Below, piece by piece: positions 46,291 to 57,866 of a stretch of 64,000 nt of DNA. The first letter of the stretch is position 1; each line of letters begins with the position of its first letter. The position numbers and the translations under genes are program-made. The notes under the pieces were generated by a model, which worked only from the letters and a program-made list of their open reading frames with translations, had not been told where the DNA came from and did no database searches. The stretch is from Wurfbainia villosa. Taxonomy: Eukaryota; Streptophyta; Magnoliopsida; Zingiberales; Zingiberaceae. The stretch is from assembly GCA_025175895.1 (NCBI GenBank), contig CM046004.1, forward strand, positions 15,611,011 through 15,675,010, written 5' to 3'.

Positions 46291-47750
46291 ATGCAACTCA
46301 CGATTGAAGCGATCGCGCATATTTACGATAGGCCAATTGGTCGGAGTTGCATAAATCACTGGAGCGGAAGAGGCGCTTCGAGGACGTACACAAGTTTTTC
46401 CGCCTTGAGAACAATTCTCAAGTTTCTAAGCCAGTCCAAGAAGTTCGGCCCAGGCAATTTATTCGAATTCAAAATAGAGCGCAAATTCAAAGACATCATT
46501 GATCAAGTGATTAATCTAGAAATACAAAACGAGCATATATGAGAAAGATGATTTAAAATGCATCAACATACATTCATAAATCCCATTCATTTTTCGAATT
46601 TTAAAAATTCCAAAATCACTTCGGGAGATCGTAGGTCCATTTCCAAATGGGCTGATATCCAACATAGATATGAACAACCTTGGAGAGAGTCCAACAAGTC
46701 ATTCATAGCTATAATGGTAGGTATCATATATACCGATTGCATATCACATATATGCAACTATCACAATGTGCTATCAACTGATTGAATGTTCACACATACA
46801 TCGGGTTGTCAACTCATTAACAAGTATGCATCATATGCATAACACCCAACTTCACCTCCCTTCACATCGACCTTGGAGAGAGTCCAACAAGCCGATGCTC
46901 CAGGTTAAAGTCAACCCATTAATCAAGACATAGTTTTAATATGGTTAGAGCACATTCAACCAATTAGCTCGGCTTGGAGAGAGTCCAACAACCAAAGCTA
47001 ACGATTTACCTCTAACTCTTACCATATTAGTATTAAACTATTCCATGGTTTGAACATGTTCGGGTTCGAGCCGGGCTTGGAGAGAGTCCAACAACCCAAA
47101 CAAGAAACAAAACTCTAGTTCTAACCATATTAATGGAAAGTGTAAGCTTTAATATTTTGCAAGGGTTTTTATGTCTCATTCTTTTTGCATGTAAATAACT
47201 ATTATCTACATGGCATACATCTACATGTCACGACACGCATGACATAATGATATACATCTAATGCAATTACATGACATACAATTATGGCATGTACAAAAAT
47301 TTCCTTATATGTCATAACTATTTATGGAAATAAAATATATTTGAGATTTGATTTTCCAAATAAAATCATGATTAAATTAGGAAATAAATTTTCAAATCTA
47401 ATCACATATTTTATTTATGGAAAGTGTTAATTAAGGAAATAAATTTCCTAAATTATCAAAATAATTTATGAAAATAAAATATATTTTAGATTTGATTTCT
47501 CAAATCAAATCATAATTAAATTAGGAAATAAATTTCTAAATATAATCAAATATTTTATTTATGGAAAGTGTTAATTTCCATAAATACTTCTAACTTTCCA
47601 AAAGTAGAAGATTTCCATAAATAATTCTAGACTTTTCAAAATTAGAAAATTTCCATAAATACTTCTAAACTTTCAAAAGTAGAAAATTTTCATAAATACA
47701 ATTACGACTATCGCAAAACAATTTTATGATTATGTTGAAACATGACCTGA
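46291..47750 (-). other. Copia gag/leader region, decayed
   Basis: No frame can be followed. Contains four copies of TTGGAGAGAGTCCAACAA (46680-47095) and an AT-rich stretch of repeated TTTCCATAAATACTTCTA-like words (47330-47700). Confidence 0.55.
46679..47093. repeat. Four spaced copies of CTTGGAGAGAGTCCAACAA
   Basis: Copies at about 46679, 46873, 46973 and 47075, spaced 194, 100 and 102 bp. Each contains the imperfect hairpin TTGGA-GAGAG-TCCAA. Confidence 0.85.
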
Positions 47751-47762
47751 GATCTAATACCA
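47751..47762 (-). promoter_or_regulatory. Copia primer-binding site (tRNA-iMet, mutated)
   Basis: TGGTATTAGATC on the minus strand next to LTR end CCCAACA; differs from TGGTATCAGAGC at two positions. Confidence 0.8.
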
Positions 47763-47763
47763 C

Positions 47764-49959
47764 TGTTGGGTTTTCGGCACCGCGGCGAGTGTGTGTTCGA
47801 ACATGTTTCGTAAATATGTGCGTAGCGGAAGAAATAAAAAGTAATAAATCTAATTTATTACAACACACACACCACATGCATGCATAGTACAACATGTGTA
47901 GACATAATCGTAGTTTTAAATTTTGTAATAAAAGGAAATTATTCTACGTATACCTGACATATCACGTGTAGCGAGAAAGGCATCAACCAGAGCGACTCTC
48001 GCTAGAATCGCCTCTATCCGTATCCACGCTGAGTATCGTCGGGATGACTTCACAAAATCACAAGCCTCATCTTCGTACGAGTCACTAGCCTCGTGTTGAA
48101 GACAATGTGATCGAGAGAAGATTACAATCCGAATCAAAATTCGGATTCAAAAATGAGTCCCCAAAACTCGCTTTTCCAGAGAGGTATTCGTTAACCATTT
48201 GACGAATCCTTCATCTCCGCCTATGAGGATTACCAGAGATCGAATCCCCGGTAAGGTAGCCGCTATCGGAGCTCCAAACATCATCCAAATGATGCTCCGA
48301 CACGAAGGAAACAAGCTATCCAGAAAACTGGACAGCTTGGTGGAGGATGTTGCGCCGGCCAAAGAGGATGGTCGGCCAACCCTTGGTCGACGAAACCAAG
48401 GTTAGTCGCCGGAGGGTCACCGGAGGAGTGGCCGGCAGTAAGGGTGGACGACAGCAAAAAGTTGGGCGGCATGGAACCCTTGGGCGGTGGCAAGAAGAAG
48501 AGAGGGAGAGGGTGGCTAGGTTTTCCAACACACAAAGTTTTTCATGAAAAATCCTTAAGTCATGTTTTTATAGAGAACACATTCTCCTAACGGTTATTGG
48601 TTCATAACCAAAACCCGTTAATCCGGTCCAATAACTTAAGTTAAAATAAACCAAACCGAGTTGGTCTATTTTAAGTTAAAACAAATCGAACCAACTTTGG
48701 TTCATTCGTTTAAAACAAACCAAACTCCTTTGGTTTATTCTTTACCATTGGATTAGAACTAAACCAATTTGGTTCATCCATCATGTCTTCATAAGACACA
48801 GCCCATCCACACTTCCATTGTGACTGAAACGATTTCATGCTCAATCCTTGTTTGATCCAACCAAACCTAGTTTCTCTCGGTCTGAGAATCTTATTCTCAA
48901 GCTCGTTTTAAATCCTTCAGATTACGCTCGTTGTGCGTGTGACCAAATAGGTTCTCGATTTATGTTGACCATCTATAATTAACCATTAATTATAGAATGA
49001 TCATGAGTGGCACCTAGTAGTACATCATGATCCCCAATTAACCGAAAGATCAACGGTTGATCCAGAACTATTTCTGAAACCCTTCAGCAGCTACAATGAA
49101 TCGTGCCCCATTCCCTTCACGCATCTTATACCCACTTGGTTCAGAACATGGTCTATAGTGTCAGTCCCCACTAGGTTGACTACGTCACACCTAGCCCAAG
49201 TATCATTTTCTCGTCCTACGGATTTTAGTTACTACACATGTATCCAAGAGTACCTTACTTTAAACATGTAATGCTTTGGCCAAAGACTTTAGTAACAATC
49301 CGACGAAAGGCCATGGGTATACATCTCCTCGCAAGGAGTGGTGAATCCTTTATAGGCTATTCAAACACCTTCGATCACTTCGACTTATGCCCAATCATCC
49401 CGGGTCCACATCTCCTCAGAGATGCTTGCTTAAGATGTCAAAGCATAAGTCTTCACGACCAAGATGGCTTGAATACCGCAAGTTAAAGGAACATCGCACT
49501 TAAGCTGCAGTAAGAACTTCATTGATATATCTATTTATGCAGAGAACCATATGAAGTTTTATAGCTAGTCACTCCAATGAACTAGTTATCATAACTAACA
49601 TCCACGATTAACTCCGGACATCACAATGTCTCCAACCAGTGAGAATCAGCTGCTTGGATACACCAAGGAGTATACCTCGTGCTAGTCTCGACAGAATTGA
49701 TGGTGTCCAAATCCATCAATTCATCGACTAGGGATAATTCTGATACATCACAATTACACATGTAGAGATACTCACTAGTTGTGATCCAATCATAAATTCT
49801 CTCATGCTGTGAATCGTATCATGGACATTCAGTAAATGAGTTTAAGATCTAATCAAATACATGAAAATATGTATACTCAAATAGTGAATCTTCATTTATC
49901 ATATAAATGGTTCAAACATAAGGCGATTGTCTTAGGACATCGCTCATATATTACTAAAA
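47764..49959 (-). repeat. Copia 5' LTR
   Basis: 2196 bp; pairs with 40578-42734. Confidence 0.88.
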
Positions 49960-51432
49960 CTTACTAGGGCCAGCGGCAAGGAAAACCCCAACAACTCTTG
50001 TTGGCGGCAAGAAGAGGAAGGAGAAGGAGTAGGCGACAAGGAGGAAGAGAAGGGGATTAAGCATGATCATTAATCAGGTTTTATCCTTTATAATTCTTTA
50101 TATAGGCTCTAAACCTAATGGGTTATGGGTTAGTGGATCAAATTCATAAGTCCATAACTATTAAGGCTTAATCTCATCCATTAAATCTTAATTGGGGCCT
50201 TAACCAAAAGAAGGCTCATTTAATTAAAACCAAACGAGTTTGATTTATAATTAAACCTCTTAATGTCTAACCCGTCTTCATAAGACGTGCTCCTTTGACA
50301 TTTCCGACTTGACAAATATTTCCATATTTGTTATGTGTTTGGTCCAACCAAATTCGATCTCTCTCGATCTTAAGAATCTAATTCTTAAACTCATTTTTAA
50401 GTCTCTTCGAAGGATTCGTTATGCGTGTGACCTTATAGGTTCTCAATTTATGTTGGTCATCCATAATTAATCATTAATTGATCATGAGTGGCACCTAGTA
50501 GTACATCATGATCCTTAATTAATTAAAAAATCAACGGTTGATCTCGGAACCATTTTCGAACCCTTCAACAACTACAATGAATCGTGTCTCGTTCCTTTCA
50601 CTCGTCTTATACCCACTTGGTTCAGGACATGGTCTATTGTGTCAATCCCTACTAGGTTGACTATGTCACACCTAGTCCAAGTAATACTTCCTCGTCCAGT
50701 GGATTTTAATTACTTCAATATGTATCCAAGAGTATCATACTCTTCACATGCAATATTTTGCCAAAGACTTTGAGTAACAATCCAATGAGTGGTGATAGGG
50801 TATACATCTCCTCGCAAGGAGCGGTGAATTCTTTGTTGGCTATTCAATCACCTTCGGGCACTTCAACTTATACCCAATCATTCCATACTCACACCTTCAT
50901 AGAGATGTATCGACTAAGATGTCAAAGTATAAGTCTCCATGACCAAGATGACTTGAATACCTCAAGTCGAAGGAAACTCGCACTCGAACTGCAGTAAGAG
51001 CTTCACTGACATATCTTATATGTAGATAACCATATGAAGTCTTACAACATGTCACTCCAATGAACTAGTTACCCATAACCAACATCCACGTTTAACTCTC
51101 GACATCACAATGTCTCCAGCCAATGAGAAGCAACTGTTTGGATAAACCAAGGAGTATAACCCATGCTAGTCTCACAGAATCAATGATGTCTGAACTCATC
51201 AATTCATCGACTAGGGAATATTTCAATACTTTATAATTATACATGTAGAGATATTCACTAGTTGTGATCCAATCATAAATTCTCTCATGCTATGAATCGT
51301 ATTGTGGACATTCAGTAAATGAGTTTAAGATCCAATCAAACACATATGAGATATGCACTCAAATAGTGAATCTTTATTTATCAAATAAATAGTCATAAGG
51401 TGATTGCCTTAGGACACCTCTCAAACATAACA
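49960..51432 (-). mobile_element. Copia-type solo LTR D, right part
   Basis: Continues 40577. Carries the same series of words as the Copia LTRs (GAGTGGCACCTAGTAGTACA, GCAAGGAGCGGTGAATTC), diverged. Ends CATAACA at 51432. Confidence 0.75.
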
Positions 51433-51564
51433 CTAAAAACTTTTAGGATAATAGTTCTAGGTTCATTTTCAAAGTATTACTATACCTTAAAAATGCTCTA
51501 AAGTGTCAACTCCACTATGGTTAGATTAACTACCTTTCCATTTTAAGTTGACACACCCTATGCT

Positions 51565-53200
51565 CATTTAGTGTGAAGGGATCACACTCTTAGAAATCCA
51601 ATACCTATTGGAGCTCCTTGAGTTTTTTAGGTATTCACTAGGGATGACTTCCGTTGATACCTTTCTAATGACTCTTCTAGGCTTCTTGGAAGCCTTGGTC
51701 ATTGTAGTATCTTCAAGGTTAATTCTAGGGATAACTTCCCTTGTAACCTTCTTAGGGATTTTCCTAGACTTCTTGAAAGCCTTAGTCACTTGACTCTTAT
51801 CAAGGTCAACTCTAGGAATGACTTCCCTTATAACTTTGACTTTCTTACACCTAGGATTGATTTCATAGTTAAATGGAACACTATGGTAGGAGGACATTAA
51901 TTCTTTAGACTTAGATTTGTATTCCAAATCTTTCTTTTCCTTAGAAACTCCTTGCCTCATAACTCCTAGATTTTGTCCATTTTACCCTTTAAATATATTT
52001 TCCATCTTCTTGAGGGTCTTTTCTAATTTGTCAAGCTTTGACCTCAAAACTTGATTTCCTACCTCTGATACCTCAATTTTTGATTTTCCATTATATTTTT
52101 TGACATTCTTCTTTTTTTTCTAGGCATATGTCTAGTCTTCTTGAAATTATTGCTTCGATTGTTCTCCACCTTCCTATCCTTATGTAAGCTCGACCTACCT
52201 CTAAGGGTTTTAGTATTTTCCTGAGGTAAAATAGTTCTAAGATTGTCCTTAAGCATATTATCATAATGTTGAGCTTTTAAATAATAAAACTTATTTCTAG
52301 TATGTTTCTTACCATGATAAATTGAAATTGTATTATAATATGATACTTTGGATTTTTGCCTTAGGAGCTCTCCTACACTTGAGCTCTTTTCTTTGTCCCT
52401 CCCCTTGGACATTGGTTTCGGTAGTAGTCTTTCTCATTGTATGAGAAGCACATTATGTGCTCCTTTCCCCTATGTATTGAGGCTTTGACCTCTTTTGGCT
52501 CCTCCTTTGTCTTTGTCGCTACTTGAGTCTTCTTCTTAATCAATTTAGGGCACTTACCTTTGTAGTGTCTCCTTTCCCTATACTCAAAACATATTATATA
52601 ATCTTTATTTTTAATGACTATGCTTGAGTTCCCTTCCTTAGTGGTAGAGGAGACACTCAAGGGTTCATCATTGGATCCAGATGTAGAGGGCTCCTCTTGT
52701 TTCGACATCGATTGTGTACTCTCCCCCTCAATCCTAGAGGTGGAGACTTCCAAGATCTCTTCTTCCTTAGATGTTGAGCACCTCTCAACTTCTGAGTCTT
52801 CAAACTCTTGAGTTGATGAGCTTTCTTCTTTGGATTCCTTCTCATATTGTGCTAGTGAGATAATCTCATGGAGCTTAATCAATTTGCTCTATAATTCACT
52901 TGCGTCCTTATAATTACTGAACTTGGACAAAGTATCATTAGGTATTAAATTAATAAATATTTTTGTTACCTTCTCATTCGTCTTTTATTTTTAGATTTGC
53001 TCCTCCGTCCATTTAATTTTCTTGAGTCTTCCCTTCTTATCCATCGGAGCTTCCAAACCTTCCATCAAAGAAAATCAATTTTCTATATCATTCATAATAT
53101 AATACTTCATCCTATTTTTTCAATATGCAAAGTCATAACGGTCGAAGGAAGGTGGAACTAAGATGTTGTATCCTCTAGTGTTGGCTCCCTCAGCGATTAG
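51565..53200 (-). pseudogene. Element A gag remnant
   Basis: Begins near 53200 on the minus strand with NILVPPSFDRYDFAY, a stop where tryptophan is expected, then KNRMKYYIMNDIE and FSLMEGLEAPMDKK; this is the gag N-terminal domain of plant Copia-like elements. The open part 52882-52373 has an acidic/serine stretch and two zinc knuckles, both with cysteine replaced by tyrosine (CFEYRERRHYKGKC; CFSYNEKDYYRNQC). 52412-52059 and 51960-51568 hold basic, lysine-rich parts with EVIPR repeats matching those of element B gag. No pol follows: the next sequence leftward is the solo LTR D, then only non-coding DNA. Confidence 0.8.
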
Positions 53201-53220
53201 TCCGGTGAAGAGCAATCTTA

Positions 53221-53231
53221 CTCTAATATCA
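53221..53231 (-). promoter_or_regulatory. Element A primer-binding site (mutated)
   Basis: TTGATATTAGAG on the minus strand (about 53221-53232), two to three bases from the LTR end CCTAACA; matches TGGTATCAGAG with two C>T/G>A-type changes. Confidence 0.7.
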
Positions 53232-53233
53232 AT

Positions 53234-54787
53234 TGTTAGGACCTTGATGTGCACTAGAGGAGGGTGAATAACGTTTCGATCTCGTTCGTCTTTTCGATTT
53301 CGCCCTTTCGGTTGTATGCTAATCTACAAGATGGTTAATGCAACGGAAACAAAATAAACATAAATAAAATACAACACACAAGCACTACATTGATTTTAAT
53401 ATGATCCGGAGATCCACTCCTACTCCACAATAATCTTTAAGGCGGATTACTCCTCTTGCAAGCTTCCACTATCTTCTCCTTTGGATGAACACCAAAGTGG
53501 AGAAAAACCTTCTTATAATCTGGAGCTTATACAAAAATACAACCAAATACAATGTGTAATAAAAAATAAAATTGAAATGCAGTAAGAAAAATATTTACAC
53601 AATATTGTTTTTGCTTGGTTGCTTGTTTGGTTATTATAGAACACTCTTGAAGGTCTGGAATGTAACAACACTTCCCCTTCAAAGTCTCCAAGAATCGGCT
53701 GCTCCAAACGTCCACAAATCTTCCTTTTATAAGATCCTCCTCGGGCTGATTTTTGTCGATCAGTTGATTGGTCATTAGACGGTTGTCTCACAATAGCATG
53801 ATCCACATTGGATTCCAACTGATCAATCGACTGCTTTATCAAAGCATTATTTCTCGAGTCGACCGAGCTCCCGAGCACTCGACTTCCCGAGCACCAATTG
53901 ACTGCTCACAATGTCAGTCGACTGGTCTCCCAAGTACTGCAATCGCGTGCTAGAGCACTCGACCAGTTTGAGCTCTCGACTAGTTGACTAGTCAATACCA
54001 CTAGTCGACTATCAAATAATATGTGAAATTGCTTATCCCATCAGTTGACTAGACTAAGTCTTAGTCGACTAGTACACCTCAAAACTGAAGTTTAACACCC
54101 CAAGTATGATCCTCTCATACTTGATACTTACCTTTAGAGTAGACCTAAGTCTTCAAGGTTTTTCCATCAGCCTCATGCCTTTAGGTTGAATCCATGACTC
54201 CTCACCCTTTGAGATAACTTTTAAGTGCTTCCTTCGGCTTTGTCATATCATCAGGTACCCTTAGCCTAGATCTAAGTCTTCAAGCTTCTTCCATCAACCT
54301 CACACCCTTAAGTTGAATCCACGACTTCTCACCCTTTACGCTAGCCTTCAAGTGCTTCTTTCGACTTTGTCATGCTACCAGATTTTCCTTTACCAAGAGG
54401 TCATGCCTTCGGGACATCCATTGTTAAGTCTCCATACTTGAACTTTCCTTTACCAAATATTCATATTTAGATTTTTCTTATCAAATCTACATACTTAGAC
54501 TTTCCCTTGCCAAGTATCTATACTTGAATTTTTCCTTGCCAAGTCTTCATACTTGAATTTTTCTTGTAAAGTATCCATACTTGGACTTTTCCTTGCCAAA
54601 CATCATACTTGGATTTTTTTCCATCAAGTCTCTGGTCAACCTTGACCTATTTAATTTCTTGGTCAATAACTCCATATGACTATGGATATTGGCAAATGTG
54701 TTGTCAAACATCAAAACTCTACTCGAGTCTCACTCGAGCTTGGTCAACTTTGATCCAAAGGTGATTGCACCAACAATCTCTCCAACA
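53234..54787 (-). repeat. Element A 5' LTR
   Basis: 1554 bp, pairs with the split 3' LTR (16438-17092 + 25103-26165). Carries GTCGACTG motifs, GAGCACTCGAC words and the spacer array at 54395-54625. Followed by AAGCC (54788-54792), the TSD partner of 16430-16434. Confidence 0.85.
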
Positions 54788-54792
54788 AAGCC

Positions 54793-55574
54793 AAGAGGAA
54801 GCCTGCATAAGGTAATCTACAAAGAAAGAGTTAAGTGACTTGTATTCGAGACGAGTGTAGGAATTCAACATATGTAGATTCAGTTATAGTTGACCTTAGT
54901 CAAATTTCTAGGTGATTGGAATCGGATTCCAAGCGACTGGAATCGGGTTCCAAGCAACTGGATTAGATCCCAGTGCCCTTATGCACTAATGAATCTTTCT
55001 TTGATCAGATTTGGCGATTCGAAGTTCTCACAAATCATGGTGACTAGAAGGCTTCCAAACAACTAGAAGCGACCGTAGATCATGGATTGGAGCAAGCAGA
55101 ATAGGATCCGCAATGGTCGCTGATCCAAGTGCCTGGAATGGAGTCACATCAACAGAAGGGGATTAGCCTATCCAAGGATAAATGTCAGCGATCTTCTAGG
55201 CACCTTGAACAGTGTCACATCAACATCGAGATCAGATAGAGAAGAATTATATATAAGGACCCTTGGAGCTCGAAGACTCATCAACAAAATCACTGAGACA
55301 ACTTCATGTTCATTTCTCTGAGTTCTTTAAGTTTCCTTCTCCTTGTATCTATTTGTTGTGTAAGAGGTTTCTCCATCTCCGATACTTTATTGAAGAGGAG
55401 AAAACTAGTGGGTGGGTGCGTGATCCTATGCATGGGTCTTGAACTAGCAACTCTGTAAATTGTAAACTAAGTAAATACTCATGCATTTGTCTCTCTCATT
55501 TATGTTTTTAGATATCACTATTCACTCATCTCCTCTAGCAATCCAATGGCTTTGGCATTCTCCATGCACCAACA
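54793..55574 (+). mobile_element. Solo LTR, right part
   Basis: Continues 16434. Contains three spaced GGATTCCAAGCGACTGG-type words (54915-54965), a TATATATAAGGAC promoter-like box at about 55242, and a TTTCTCCATCTCCGATAC R/U5 word shared with element B LTRs. Ends CCAACA, then ATTAT. Confidence 0.7.
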
Positions 55575-55579
55575 ATTAT
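55575..55579. repeat. TSD of the solo LTR, right copy
   Basis: ATTAT, matching 16136-16140. Confidence 0.75.
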
Positions 55580-57740
55580 CTGTCATGGTCAATCTGATCC
55601 AAAGTCGATTATATCAATAATTTTTCTCTTTAATAATTTTATTTTGTATATTGAGCGTGGTCCTCCTTGATCCATATAATAATCTCTCATTGCATAGTAT
55701 CAGTCAATCATCATCATTTATTCTTTAATATTAAAATTCAATTCCAATTTTGTCAAGGTTGATTACACTAACTTGAAATGACGATTTTAAATAGTGTGTT
55801 AAAGTGATTGTAGAAAGAAATCCGAAAATCGAGTGAAGAAGATGATGCTAACTTATACTAGTGTATTAACTACAGAGCGTTCACAAAAAAAATAACAAAA
55901 CAAAAAAAACAAAAACAAAAACAAATAAAACAAAACACACACACACAAGTTTGGAGACGTATCTATGTTGTCTGTTTACATTAGATTGATGCAAAAGGTT
56001 ATTGGTGCGTCCCTGCTTCCGTCAATCAATTTCATATTTCATAGCCAATATAAAAAAAATTAATTAAGATAAATATTTATCTTATCAACATCAGCATCTG
56101 AATATGATAGAGGGTTGGCACCTTATATTTAGTGAAGATTTATTTTTGTCCATTGATATAATTCTGTATCATGTTAACTATTTGATTTTCTTCGTGAGGA
56201 CTGTCTATTTCTAAAAAGTTAGGAATCATCCATTTAGCTTTCATTATCCGTCCCGCGCTATATTAGAGAGGAAGGGTAAATCACGAGACTATGTCGAACG
56301 ATTAAAAGACGATAAAACATCCGAGCTCAGGAGAATTTTAGGCCTTCTTCATCCTAATCGACTCATTCGTATCCAAAGAAATACTATCTTATATCTTATC
56401 ACATATGATCGAAGTCCTAATGTATAAAATATTGTATGTATTATATTATGATATTCAAATGATGCGTAAGAGATTATTACCATGACTAAGCAGTGATATA
56501 TCACGGGCGACTCTAATGGTATTGATTTGTAACAGTATGGATTAAATCTAAACTAGCTCCGTGACTTTGATAATTAAATTTACATTTACTAGTATTTGAT
56601 TATCTGTTTTCATCCGGACGTGCTGGTGTTTGGCGCTTCTAATTATCTTTTTAATATCAGCTCACTAGATAAAACAAGTAATAAAAATATTAAAAAATTT
56701 GGAATTCTAATTATTTCGTTAAATAACTTAATTGCTTTACCTTCTACAGGCTGTACCTTTCAGTTCAGTGTATGCCGATGTGATTGTTTTATTATTTGCA
56801 TTAAATTTATTTCAAACACTTTGTAATCAATATAAAAAAAATAAATTATAAAAAATATTTTTTTATCCAATTGAACATTAACAAAGTATAAAGATAAATA
56901 TCTTCGAAAAATTTTATGATCTTCATAAATCAATTCTTATTCATTATAATAAATTTATTACCACGTTAACCATCCGAAATTTAAATTTATTAGTTATTTT
57001 ATTATTACTGGAGCGAGAGCCAAATTTGAGACAATTTGTACTGGTTAAAACATTTTCTAGCTTTTCTAATCTTTAATCACAGGAAAAGAAATCACTCTTC
57101 AAAAGCATTAAAATAAAAATCCATCTAAATGAATAACTATTATAATATCAATAAAAAAATTAATTGAGATTAATATTGAATCAAGACCGTTGGTTTTTGA
57201 GTAGATATAACACAAAATTGTTGCATGTGTAATATAATCCTTTTTCAGTTTATTTTATCATGTATTTTTATCATTTTATTCACCTTTCTTTTCTTCTTTT
57301 TTTTTTTGTTTATCAAATGCTAAATTAATTTAAAAATATAAATATCAAATCAAAGATAAATTCAAATTAAGAATTAATTTAGATAATATTAAAAGTCAAA
57401 GAGCATTATTGTGGATGACTAAAGTAAAATAGGAAAGGATGAATATGCAAACTAATATTTTTTTCAAGAACATGCTAATTTTACTTATTTTATTATTTCG
57501 ATGAAATTTTATAAACGAGTTATTTATAGAATACATGTCTATTTTTTGAAAGGGCATTAGTTATTAGTGGGATATGGAAGTAATTAAAATGCTAAATCAT
57601 GGATTAGCTTTAACAGAATGCATGATTTAAAGTTTCGCTCACTTTTAACCGCTCAATTATTGGGACGCGGAAGAAAGATCTAGGCCGTTTAATTCTATGA
57701 TCCGACGGTCGTAAACTGTTTCTGTAGTTGTACAAATAAG
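55580..57740. other. Intergenic, end of old LTR then AT-rich DNA
   Basis: 55580-55622 looks like the end of the old LTR from 14678. After that, AT-rich DNA with a short CA/AAC microsatellite (55885-55950) and no coding region. The plus frame at 56596-56826 is not protein-like. The promoter of the CID-like gene must lie near the right end. Confidence 0.5.
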
Positions 57741-57749
57741 GCTGCTGCG

Positions 57750-57866
57750 GTGGACCTCCACTCAACTTTTCTTTTTCCCTCCCTTCGCCCTGGGGATCTC
57801 GTGCGACGCGACGAAGGAAGCAGAAGGCAGAGGAGATCTGAGAGAGAACAGTTTTTGCCCCTCGAG
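57750..57866 (+). other. Probable 5' UTR exon of the CID5/6-like gene
   Basis: CT-rich start (CTTTTCTTTTTCCCTCCC), then purine-rich GAAGGAAGCAGAAGGCAGAGG, ending at a donor CTCGAG|GTCCGT (57866). A leader intron runs to the TTTCTTCAG acceptor at 59117. The transcript start is a guess. Confidence 0.5.

Larger units (their letters stand above)
40578..49959 (-). mobile_element. Complete but dead Copia retrotransposon, 9.4 kb
   Basis: Minus strand: 5' LTR 47764-49959, PBS 47751-47762, gag region to about 45830, pol (protease, integrase, reverse transcriptase, RNase H) about 45829-42755, purine tract (AAGTGGGAG, about 42737-42745), 3' LTR 40578-42734. It sits inside a solo LTR of a related family. 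The 5-bp flanks (AATAC at 40573, CTTAC at 49960) agree at only three positions, so the TSD is decayed. Confidence 0.9.

Noticed and set aside
46279..46542. Plus-strand 87-codon frame in the Copia gag region
   Set aside because: Antisense to gag, no domain, in decayed sequence; treated as a shadow.
40573..49964. Perfect target duplication for the Copia element
   Set aside because: AATAC and CTTAC share only three of five bases; insertion is supported by LTR limits and the split solo LTR instead.
56596..56826. Cysteine-rich small frame in the AT-rich intergenic DNA
   Set aside because: No signal peptide or conserved spacing that I can defend, no promoter or splice context.
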